Shown one piece after another: positions 36,824 through 44,217 of a DNA stretch of 64,000 nt. Every line of letters starts with the position of its first letter. The stretch's first letter is position 1. The translations under genes and the position numbers were made by a program. Source of the stretch: an uncultured Pseudomonadales bacterium (GTDB lineage: Bacteria > Pseudomonadota > Gammaproteobacteria > Pseudomonadales > Cellvibrionaceae); assembly GCA_947487765.1 (NCBI GenBank), contig CANKXO010000003.1, forward strand, positions 248,001 to 312,000, given 5' to 3'. The notes beneath the pieces are model-generated. The model was not told the origin of the DNA and made no database searches. It saw nothing but the letters and a program-made list of their open reading frames with translations.

Positions 36824-39771
36824 CCTTTGATCTGACACACATTACTCTGCTAGGTATCTCCTACCTCATTATGCTGTTTATTATTGCTCATGCAGCAAAT
36901 AGCGGCTGGATACCCAAAAGTGTTACGAATCACCCTTTTACTTACGTCCTTTCACTCGGTATATTTTTTAGCGCCTGGTCATTTTATGGTGTCATCGATT
37001 TAGCGTATCAGTTTGGCTACGGAGCACTTGCATATTATTTAGGTACGGGCGCTTTCTTCCTCTTTGCCCCTATTATCCAGGCGCCACTGGCGGAGCTTTG
37101 TCAGCGATTCCAGTTGCGCTCAATCGCCGATTTATTAGTTTTTCGCTATCACAGTCAGCTGGCAGGCAGTCTGGCCACCCTCTTTATTTTATTATCCGTT
37201 ATACCGCTATTGATTATTCAAGTGCAGGCAGTGGCCGATACCGTCCTGATACTCACTCAAAAAATACCTGAACAGACAGCTGATACCACTGCATGGAACA
37301 AACAACGCAACACTTTTGCCTTGTTTTATTGCCTACTAATTACTGCCTTCTGCATGATTTTTGGGGCGAGTTACAATCAATATAAAGCCTTAATTACCAC
37401 AATGGCTTTTGAGTCCCTCATTAAAGTACTGGCACTGATGACCGTGGGGTTATTTGCCATCTATGGTGTCTTTGGAGGCTTTGATAACCTTGACATGTGG
37501 TTATTGCAAAACAGCGAACACCTTGTTCGCCTCCATACGCCAGATCAAAATTCGTCATCTCACACTCTGCTATTGGTTTTTATCGCGACTGGCGTACTGA
37601 TGCCTCATATTTTTCATATGAGCCAAATGGATAGATCCATTAATGAAGTCGCCCGCATGGTTACTTGGGCATTCCCGCTGTTTTTATTGTTAATGGCACT
37701 GCCAGTATTTCCCATACTCTGGGCGGGATTTGAATTAAAAGTACCCTTTGCCATTTCTTACTTCACATTGGGCGTGCCGCAATATGCGAACTCAGAAATT
37801 ATCACCTTAGTCGCCTGGGTTGGCGGCTTATCAGCAGCATCGGGCGCACTGGTCATATCGATCTTATCGCTGGCCACCATGGTACTCAATCAATGGTTAC
37901 TACCATTGTTAAGCCTGCAAACACAAAAAGATATTTATGCTCAATTGCGTTGGCTACGGCGCTTTTTAGTCATTGCCATCACCCTAACAAGTTATACCCT
38001 CTACTTATGGCTTGATCACCGTTATTCATTAATGGATCTGGCCCTACTTGCTTTTATTCAGGCGTTACAATTTGTCCCCGGCGTTGTCGCTATCAGCTAC
38101 TGGCCTCGCGCTAATAGCTTTGGCTTTTTTGCGGGAATCACTTCCGGCTCATTGGTTTGGCTCATTGGATTAGCCTTACCAGTCACATTTGGATGGGATC
38201 ATATTTCCTTACCATTTTTAAGCATCCCCCTTTCTACAGGTATACCTGCATGGGAATCGATTACACTAATATCAATCGGCGTCAATATTACGATGTTTAT
38301 ATTAGTGTCGTACCTGACTCGCACCAGCGACGAAGAGCGCTACCACGCTGACGTCTGCGCAGAAGATGAGTTAAGCTACCCATTTCGCCGTGTCCTGGAA
38401 GTCACTCGCGCATCTGATTTCAAAACCAAACTTTCATCAAGCATAGGAGCAAGCGCAGCCGAAAAGGAAGTCGATCGAGCATTACACTATCTCGATATGA
38501 AAGAAGATGAAACCCGTCCCTATGCCCTGCGGCGCTTGCGTACTCGTATTCGCACCAACTTATCGGGCCTTTTAGGTCATACCATGGCCACCGAGATCAT
38601 TAATAAAAACTTTCCGTATCAGTCGCCCTCCAAGGCCGGTATTGAAGCGATCGATATTAACTTAATGGAGAGTCGCCTGGAACGCATGGGACACAAAATG
38701 CAGGGGTTGACAGCCGATATTAATCAATTGCGATTGCATCACCGCAATACGTTACAAGAGCTACCTATTGCCATCTGCTCATTAGGGCTAGATGACGAAA
38801 TTTTGCTATGGAACAACACAATGGCAGACATTACTGGCATTAGCGACCAGGAAGTGACTGGCTCAAACCTGAGGGATCTACCTAACCCTTGGAGCAAACT
38901 CATCATCGACTTTGCGAATGATTGGCACACTCACGTCAACAAACAATCCGTTGACCGAAGCGGCAATACTCACTGGTTTCGCTTGCATAAATCTGCCATA
39001 CAGGAATATTCAGAACAACGTATGGAAGGGCAAGTCATCCTGATCGAGGACATTACAGACCATCAGCTACTCGAACAGGAGTTGGTACACAACACCCGCC
39101 TAGCCTCTATTGGCCGTCTGGCTGCCGGCGTTGCCCATGAAATTGGTAACCCAGTCACCGGGATTGCCTGCCTTGCTCAAAACTTACGCTACGAGGATGA
39201 AGAAGAGGGCAGAATAGAAACGGCCTCAGCGATTCTTTCTCAAACTGACCGGATTAGCCGCATTGTTCAATCATTAGTGACCTTCGCACACACAGGGAAA
39301 CTAACCTCAAAAGATTTTCATAGAGTTAAAGTATATGAGTGCGCCAATGAAGCAATCCATCTATTGTCGCTACAGACTGATCGCAAGCCAATTGAATACC
39401 GCAACAATCTCGACCCTGAAGCCTTCATTTGGGGGGATAGTCAGCGCTTTATCCAAGTATTCATTAACCTACTGGGCAATGCCAATGACGCCAGCCCAGA
39501 ATATAGCTCAATTACCATAAATAATCGGATCGAAGAAGATCGCCTCGAGATTGACCTCATTGATGAAGGTTCAGGTATACCTAAAGAGCATATAAAACAA
39601 GTGATGGACCCGTTCTTTACCACAAAGGAAACCGGTAAGGGCACAGGACTGGGTCTATCCGTTGTCTTTAGCATTATAGAAGAGCACCATGGAAATATCC
39701 TTGTGACCAGCCCAGTCGCACAAGGCCGTGGAACGTGCTTTACATTACAATTACCTCTTTACAAGGAATAA
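36820..39771 (+). CDS. cbrA: Sensor histidine kinase CbrA with sodium/solute symporter domain
   Basis: At 983 residues this matches the unusual CbrA build. The first 500 or so residues form an SSS-type transporter-like membrane domain of about 13 helices. A linker follows, then a PAS domain from about 646 (ELPIAICSLGLDDEILLWNN). The HisKA box has phospho-acceptor His773 (GRLAAGVAHEIGNPVTGIAC), and the HATPase has an N-box near 877 (FIQVFINLLGNANDASPE) and a G-box GKGTGLGLSVV. In Pseudomonas, CbrA has been linked to histidine transport and sensing of the carbon/nitrogen state; it phosphorylates CbrB. Gene order around it is the Pseudomonas order. Confidence 0.94.
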   Translation: MTFDLTHITLLGISYLIMLFIIAHAANSGWIPKSVTNHPFTYVLSLGIFFSAWSFYGVIDLAYQFGYGALAYYLGTGAFFLFAPIIQAPLAELCQRFQLRSIADLLVFRYHSQLAGSLATLFILLSVIPLLIIQVQAVADTVLILTQKIPEQTADTTAWNKQRNTFALFYCLLITAFCMIFGASYNQYKALITTMAFESLIKVLALMTVGLFAIYGVFGGFDNLDMWLLQNSEHLVRLHTPDQNSSSHTLLLVFIATGVLMPHIFHMSQMDRSINEVARMVTWAFPLFLLLMALPVFPILWAGFELKVPFAISYFTLGVPQYANSEIITLVAWVGGLSAASGALVISILSLATMVLNQWLLPLLSLQTQKDIYAQLRWLRRFLVIAITLTSYTLYLWLDHRYSLMDLALLAFIQALQFVPGVVAISYWPRANSFGFFAGITSGSLVWLIGLALPVTFGWDHISLPFLSIPLSTGIPAWESITLISIGVNITMFILVSYLTRTSDEERYHADVCAEDELSYPFRRVLEVTRASDFKTKLSSSIGASAAEKEVDRALHYLDMKEDETRPYALRRLRTRIRTNLSGLLGHTMATEIINKNFPYQSPSKAGIEAIDINLMESRLERMGHKMQGLTADINQLRLHHRNTLQELPIAICSLGLDDEILLWNNTMADITGISDQEVTGSNLRDLPNPWSKLIIDFANDWHTHVNKQSVDRSGNTHWFRLHKSAIQEYSEQRMEGQVILIEDITDHQLLEQELVHNTRLASIGRLAAGVAHEIGNPVTGIACLAQNLRYEDEEEGRIETASAILSQTDRISRIVQSLVTFAHTGKLTSKDFHRVKVYECANEAIHLLSLQTDRKPIEYRNNLDPEAFIWGDSQRFIQVFINLLGNANDASPEYSSITINNRIEEDRLEIDLIDEGSGIPKEHIKQVMDPFFTTKETGKGTGLGLSVVFSIIEEHHGNILVTSPVAQGRGTCFTLQLPLYKE

Positions 39772-39915
39772 ACTGACGAAGGCATGCCCCACCGATTAAA
39801 TGCCTTTAGCCACTTGCAACAAATCACAAGCCACGTACACTGAATAACGTCAATCAGCCCTTATCGCTATCAGCTAACAGTGGCTTATTAGCTGAACTAA
39901 CGAGACTATATATTT

Positions 39916-39943
39916 CAGTCGTGATAACCTATAGGCACGACTG
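39916..39943. promoter_or_regulatory. Inverted repeat between cbrA and cbrB
   Basis: CAGTCGTG (39916-39923) and CACGACTG (39936-39943) form a perfect 8-base inverted repeat with a 12-base spacer. It lies 45 bases before cbrB in a 216-base gap. It could be an operator for a separate cbrB promoter or a processing hairpin. No T-run follows. Confidence 0.4.
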
Positions 39944-39987
39944 TAGTAGATTTAAATAGGTAATTATTAAGGTCGATCAAGCACGCT

Positions 39988-41412
39988 ATGAGCAAAATCC
40001 TGATTGTTGAAGACGAAGCCATCATCCGCATGGCATTACGCAAACTGCTAGAACGCCATAACTATGATGTCCGTGAAGCAGGCTCCGTCAAAGAAGCAAC
40101 AACCAAGCACAACATCAACAATTACGACCTCATCATCAGCGACCTCCGGCTCCCAGGAGAACCAGGCACCGAACTCATTAATTTAGCTACTCACACCCCT
40201 GTTCTTATCATGACTAGTTATGCCAGCTTACGCTCAGCAGTTGATGCTATGCGAATGGGGGCCGTAGATTATATTGCCAAGCCGTTTGATCACGATGAAA
40301 TGATCGCCACGGTTGCGCGCATTCTAGAAGACAAAAACAAAGTCACTATGACTACCGACACACCCGAATCAGACAAAGAGTCCAACGGTATGATCGGTGA
40401 CAGTAGTGTCATGCAAGCACTTTACAAGCGTATTGAACAAGTTTCTCCCACTGATGCAACCGTTCTTATTCAGGGCGAAACAGGAACAGGAAAAGAACTG
40501 ACGGCCAGAGCCATTCACCAAAGCAGCAAACGACATGAAAGCTCCCTCATCTCCATTAACTGTGCAGCGATTCCAGAAAGCTTAATCGAGTCTGAACTTT
40601 TTGGTCACGAAAAAGGAGCATTTACAGGCGCAGCGAGCAGTAGAGAAGGCTTAGTTGTGGCAGCAGATGGCGGCACACTATTTCTTGATGAGATTGGCGA
40701 GCTTCCTATGGAAGCGCAGGCCCGATTGCTTAGAGTATTACAAGAAGGTGAAGTAAGACCAGTAGGTTCTATTGAAACCATCAAAGTTGATGTTCGCTTA
40801 ATTGCAGCAACTCACCGTGACCTTGAAAAACGTTGTCGTGAAGGATTATTTCGTGAAGATTTATTTTTTCGATTAAACGTGATTCAATTAAAAATACCTC
40901 CATTACGCGATCGCGGTAATGACATTATCACTCTCGCCAATGCGTTAATTGACCACTTCTGTTCAACCTACAATAAACCTTCACTCGAATTATCGCCTCA
41001 AGCCACACAAACGATTACAACTTACTCTTGGCCGGGGAATGTAAGGGAACTAGAAAACGCAGTACAACGCGCAGTGATACTATGTGAAGATACCAGACAA
41101 ATAGAGAACGATTTACTAGCGATAGATGTTGATATTAATCAACATCACAACAGCATCCAGACTGATAGCACCGAGCTAAATGATATTGTTCGCAGCATTA
41201 CTGATAATGAAAATAAAATATCATCTATGCATAATATTGATTCACATGAAGATCTATCACTGGAAGATTATTTTCAACGGTTTGTTTTAGAAAACCAGGA
41301 AAGCATGAGCGAAACGGAATTAGCTAAAAAACTAGGCGTTAGTCGTAAGTGCTTATGGGAGCGTCGTCAAAAGCTCGGTATACCCCGTAAAAAAACCGCC
41401 TTTAAAAAGTAA
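39988..41412 (+). CDS. cbrB: Sigma-54-dependent response regulator CbrB
   Basis: A 474-residue NtrC-family activator. The receiver domain (MSKILIVEDEAIIRMAL) has phospho-acceptor Asp52. The AAA+ domain has Walker A GETGTGKELTARAI and the sigma-54 contact loop EKGAFTGAASSREG, with GGTLFLDEIGELP as Walker B. The C-terminal Fis-type helix-turn-helix reads SETELAKKLGVSRKCLWERR. It is expected to activate sigma-54 promoters from TGTTAC/GTAACA-type enhancers. Exactly such a set precedes the CrcZ-like RNA at 43859. The 'GAFTGA' loop is intact, so it should be active. Confidence 0.95.
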   Translation: MSKILIVEDEAIIRMALRKLLERHNYDVREAGSVKEATTKHNINNYDLIISDLRLPGEPGTELINLATHTPVLIMTSYASLRSAVDAMRMGAVDYIAKPFDHDEMIATVARILEDKNKVTMTTDTPESDKESNGMIGDSSVMQALYKRIEQVSPTDATVLIQGETGTGKELTARAIHQSSKRHESSLISINCAAIPESLIESELFGHEKGAFTGAASSREGLVVAADGGTLFLDEIGELPMEAQARLLRVLQEGEVRPVGSIETIKVDVRLIAATHRDLEKRCREGLFREDLFFRLNVIQLKIPPLRDRGNDIITLANALIDHFCSTYNKPSLELSPQATQTITTYSWPGNVRELENAVQRAVILCEDTRQIENDLLAIDVDINQHHNSIQTDSTELNDIVRSITDNENKISSMHNIDSHEDLSLEDYFQRFVLENQESMSETELAKKLGVSRKCLWERRQKLGIPRKKTAFKK

Positions 41413-41435
41413 TTTTATAGCTTTAAAAAATTAAA

Positions 41436-41465
41436 GAGCCTTAGCAGGGGGCATTGCTAAGGCTC
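41436..41465 (-). terminator. Terminator between cbrB and the porin gene
   Basis: A perfect 11-base stem (GAGCCTTAGCA at 41436-41446, complement at 41455-41465) has an 8-base loop. On the minus strand it is followed by TTTAATTTTTT, a good T-tract for the porin gene. It may also stop cbrB transcripts from the other side. Confidence 0.8.
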
Positions 41466-41484
41466 GGATTTCTACCAACAAGGA

Positions 41485-42516
41485 TTATAACAATATACGC
41501 ATACCCAATAAGTAGCCTACATCAACATTGTCTTTATCATTATCTCCAACCTCGGCGATCAAACGAACGTTTTTAGCCGCAGGGAATTTATAAGTATAGT
41601 TCGCATACCAACCAGAAACATCCTCAGCTTCCAGACTATCATCTTCATTGTTAACACCTAAACCAACACTGCCATTAGGGCCAACTTTAAAACCAGCGAC
41701 GACATTATAAATATCTTTTTCACTACTAGCGCCATTGATGTCACGATCAATCGTACTAAAATCAGCACCTATGTCGAAGCTAGAGAATTTGTAGGAAAAA
41801 CTAATACCGACAATTTCATCTTCTTCTCTTGTTGTAGCTGGACCAGACGGCCCTGAATCATAATCCATATACGCAATAGCAACTTTGGCACCACCAAACT
41901 TTACCGCTGCAAAAATATCAAACCATGATTCGTCATCCCCTTTACTACCTGTCGCTCCTTCACCTTCGCCCTCGATTTCATAGGATGATACAACAGTAAC
42001 ACTACCTAATTTAGCATCAAGGCGCACCAAATCATCACCGATATCAGCAACATCTTCAAAGCCATCTTCAGCTATACCTACTTTTTCGTAAGCTTTTTCT
42101 ACACCAAATTCATCACCGGCAGTATTCGTCCGACCAATAGCAATTTTAGCGCTCCCGAAATCCAAGCCTAAAAAGCCCTCTTCGAATCTTGAACGATCTC
42201 TATCTTCTCTATCACCTGCTTGGTCCCAACTGAAATGCACTTCACCAAAAGCGCTCATTCCATTACCTAAATCATAATTGATAATATTCTTGAATTCCAA
42301 ATCATCGTATTCAAGATCCAATTCTTGATCATCTCCGACATCTTGCTTAAATTGAATTTGCCAATCTGCCTTTATCGAATAAGTTAAAGGTCCTTTTTCA
42401 TATAACTTAATGGTTGCATTAGCTGAATTGGAAACAACACCCATTGACAAACAGACAGACAATGCCGCTGCTGCCGGGGTGATTCTCTTTAGAAAGGTAT
42501 TTTTATGGTTAATCAT
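41485..42516 (-). CDS. Outer-membrane porin (gram-negative general porin type)
   Basis: A 343-residue protein with a signal peptide (AAALSVCLSMGVVSNSANA). The mature part is rich in alternating-hydrophobic strands and acidic loops, as in trimeric beta-barrel porins: KLYEKGPLTYSIKADWQIQF at the start, EEGFLGLDFGSAKIAIGRTN for the constriction side, and a C-terminal aromatic-poor GYLLGMRILL. The very acidic loops (EDRDRSRFEE, EGEGEGATGSKGDDES) fit a marine cell. It is inserted, on the opposite strand, between cbrB and pcnB, a place where Pseudomonas has only the crcZ RNA. Solute specificity is unknown. Confidence 0.85.
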   Translation of the reverse strand: MINHKNTFLKRITPAAAALSVCLSMGVVSNSANATIKLYEKGPLTYSIKADWQIQFKQDVGDDQELDLEYDDLEFKNIINYDLGNGMSAFGEVHFSWDQAGDREDRDRSRFEEGFLGLDFGSAKIAIGRTNTAGDEFGVEKAYEKVGIAEDGFEDVADIGDDLVRLDAKLGSVTVVSSYEIEGEGEGATGSKGDDESWFDIFAAVKFGGAKVAIAYMDYDSGPSGPATTREEDEIVGISFSYKFSSFDIGADFSTIDRDINGASSEKDIYNVVAGFKVGPNGSVGLGVNNEDDSLEAEDVSGWYANYTYKFPAAKNVRLIAEVGDNDKDNVDVGYLLGMRILL

Positions 42517-42553
42517 TTTTTCCCCGTTATAAAAATTATTATTAAATTTATAG

Positions 42554-42576
42554 TATCGAAAGAATTACTTTCGATA
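42554..42576. promoter_or_regulatory. Perfect operator-like palindrome before the porin gene
   Basis: TATCGAAAG-N5-CTTTCGATA (42554-42576) is a perfect 9-base-arm inverted repeat. It lies 38 bases upstream of the porin start on the minus strand, a position fit for a repressor site or a 5' leader hairpin. The binding factor is unknown. Confidence 0.55.
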
Positions 42577-42769
42577 ACGGGGAGAAATTAAATGATTAAA
42601 ATGCTGCTCACAATATTTTGCACTTAAGATTTTTTTAAAGCATAAAATTATTAAAAATTATAAAGTTCACAACATTGTTCTTACATATAGAAGCATTAAA
42701 AAGAGTCAGTCACAGAGAAGAAAAAACTCAGAAAGGTATTTTTATTTATCTTTATAAAGAAATAAAACA

Positions 42770-42806
42770 CTGCCACCCTTGCATTTAAAATTTACAAAGA
42801 TGACAG
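42770..42806 (-). terminator. Terminator of the histidine-rich protein gene
   Basis: On the minus strand, CTGTCATCTTTG (42806-42795) pairs with CAAGGGTGGCAG (42781-42770) through 12 pairs, three of them G-U. A T-rich tract follows (TGTTTTATTTC). It begins 10 bases past the stop of the gene at 42816. Confidence 0.65.
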
Positions 42807-42815
42807 CAAAATCGC

Positions 42816-43493
42816 TTAGCGATTGAGAATAGCACTCAAGACTACACCTGAGGCCAATGCATCATAATGCCAATCTGGACAATGCCGACCATGGCTATGG
42901 CCATGCTTTATATGCCCCAAACCCGGAAAGTAGAACCCCGCATGATTATAGTAGTAGTGGTGGTTGTTATAACGCTTATGTTGATACCCATAACGATGGT
43001 GATCTCGCCAATAGCTTTTGAAAAATAGTGGGTGACGATGCCTTTTATAATGCTTGTAGTGCTTTTTATGGCCATGCTTGTAGTACTTTTTATGACCATG
43101 CTTGTAATGTTTCTTATGGCCATGGTGGCGATGACGATGATACCCATCATCATGATAATGATTATTATAGCGGTGATGGCGCTTATGCCACTTTCGATAC
43201 TTTTTGTGTCCATAGCCATGCCTATCATGCTTTGAGTATCTGTGATCATCACCATGGTAATTGTCGTTATAAAAACGACGCCCCTTATCATGCCCCCTTA
43301 CATTGCCATGTTTATTTTTATGGTATTCACGCTTATCGCTCACATGCTTTTTCTTAATAGAATGGTTCGCATGGCCGTTATGGAGTAACTGCCTATGCTT
43401 TTCGACATACTCTGACTTTGCCTGAGAGACATTAGCCCCTCCCAACAACACCAAAGACATCAACCCGGCTGTTATCTTATTTTTCAGCTTCAT
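42816..43493 (-). CDS. Exported histidine/lysine/tyrosine-rich protein with tandem repeats
   Basis: This 225-residue protein starts with a good signal peptide (KITAGLMSLVLLGGANVSQA) and a strong ribosome site (AGGGGGGAACC before ATG). The mature part is extremely rich in His, Lys, Tyr and Arg, with an 8-residue unit (GHKKHYKH and variants) repeated in tandem around residues 125-148. It ends in a more ordinary segment, HCPDWHYDALASGVVLSAIL. No known domain is recognised. The composition suggests metal binding (Ni, Zn, Cu) or binding to acidic polymers in the periplasm or outside. The region upstream (43494-43858) is shared with the CrcZ-like RNA promoter, which points the other way. Codon reading is consistent through the gene, and the overlapping frames on the plus strand are shadows. 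Confidence 0.75.
   Translation of the reverse strand: MKLKNKITAGLMSLVLLGGANVSQAKSEYVEKHRQLLHNGHANHSIKKKHVSDKREYHKNKHGNVRGHDKGRRFYNDNYHGDDHRYSKHDRHGYGHKKYRKWHKRHHRYNNHYHDDGYHRHRHHGHKKHYKHGHKKYYKHGHKKHYKHYKRHRHPLFFKSYWRDHHRYGYQHKRYNNHHYYYNHAGFYFPGLGHIKHGHSHGRHCPDWHYDALASGVVLSAILNR
43052..43123 (-). repeat. Three tandem 24-base repeats in the histidine-rich gene
   Basis: Three adjacent 24-base units (43052-43075, 43076-43099, 43100-43123) differ at a few positions only (GCTTGTAGTGCTTTTTATGG ... CCAT). Each encodes eight residues of the KHGHKKxY type. Recent unit duplication or slippage is the likely origin. Confidence 0.85.
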
Positions 43494-43709
43494 AAGGTTC
43501 CCCCCTATATTTATGACTATTAATTCAGCTAATTAACGAGCTTGATGCCATTCTAATCACAGTAAACTGAATATAAGCTGAAGCAAATGAGATATGTGAT
43601 TAAAGAAACTTAATGCACCAATAAGGGGATATTGGTAGGGGAATTAGAAATATATCAGATGAATTTTATCCAGCTCATCTTGACAGAATGGCGTGAAATA
43701 CAACGAAAG

Positions 43710-43758
43710 TGTTACCCAAACAGAGAAAAGGTTACATATCAGGTAACAAAAGGTAACA
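43710..43758 (+). promoter_or_regulatory. TGTTAC/GTAACA enhancer-like repeats, probable CbrB sites
   Basis: Four half sites are present: TGTTAC (43710-43715), GTTAC (43731-43735), GTAAC (43743-43747) and GTAACA (43753-43758). The inner pair is a 7-base-spaced inverted repeat, and the outer pair is its wider mirror. They lie about 100-150 bases upstream of the predicted start of the RNA, the normal place for a sigma-54 enhancer. From memory, the Pseudomonas CbrB motif is of the TGTTAC ... GTAACA type; I could not check this. Confidence 0.72.
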
Positions 43759-43832
43759 GTTTTTTTATTTCGTTTTGTAATAATAAACCATCAAAAAAGA
43801 TAAGCCATTGAAAAATATGGAGTTTTAAAAGC

Positions 43833-43848
43833 TGGCATACAGAATGCT
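43833..43848 (+). promoter_or_regulatory. Sigma-54 promoter of the CrcZ-like RNA
   Basis: TGGCAT (43833-43838) and TGCT (43845-43848) match the -24/-12 consensus TGGCAC-N5-TTGCW. The invariant GG (43834-43835) and GC (43846-43847) are exactly ten bases apart. The transcription start is expected near 43859. The sigma-54 activator CbrB is encoded upstream in the same block. Confidence 0.8.
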
Positions 43849-43858
43849 ATATGTATAC

Positions 43859-44070
43859 TTATAATAAAAACAATAAAGAATAAAAATAATTAATAAAACA
43901 TAACAATAATAAATAATAATAAGAAAAGCGTTTTTGACTAACCAAAATGGGAGCAGCTTTAGCAATAGATAGCCAAAGCCAGCAAGGAAGCCCAACTATA
44001 ACAATAAATGACTCTGTGTGTATAATTTGATCACAAGAACGGGAGAGACCTTAAGGTGCTTTCCCGTTTT
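43859..44070 (+). ncRNA. crcZ: CrcZ-like small RNA, predicted Hfq/Crc decoy
   Basis: The predicted RNA of about 210 bases runs from the sigma-54 start to the terminator at 44038-44070. It has no open frame of note. Its first 65 bases are almost pure A with single T or C, and the AAYAAYAA-type motifs that Hfq and Crc bind recur: AACAATAA (43869-43876), AACAATAATAA (43902-43912), AATAATAATAA (43912-43922) and AACAATAA (44000-44007). Pseudomonas crcZ lies between cbrB and pcnB, is driven by CbrB and sigma-54, and carries repeated CA motifs that titrate Hfq/Crc from catabolic mRNAs. All of these features are matched here, though this RNA is shorter (Pseudomonas CrcZ is about 400 bases, from memory). 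Primary sequence conservation was not testable. Activity is inferred. Confidence 0.78.
44038..44070 (+). terminator. Intrinsic terminator of the CrcZ-like RNA
   Basis: AACGGGA (44038-44044) pairs with TCCCGTT (44062-44068), with an inner ACC-TTAA-GGT stem (44048-44057). The stem runs directly into TTTT (44067-44070). It lies about 150 bases before pcnB. Confidence 0.85.
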
Positions 44071-44217
44071 GCTATATAGCTATCGCATTTCCGACACTCA
44101 CTATCTATAAATTATCGAAAGCCTTTGGTATTACCAGCCACATAATAGTGAACAACATGATAGAATTACCGTTTCGGCATCCTATACAGTGCATTACATA
44201 ATGTTCAACGCTATTTT

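Noticed and set aside
43028-43357. Plus-strand and alternative-frame open frames over the histidine-rich gene
   Set aside because: They arise from the low-complexity repeat; the minus-strand frame has the signal peptide, ribosome site and terminator.
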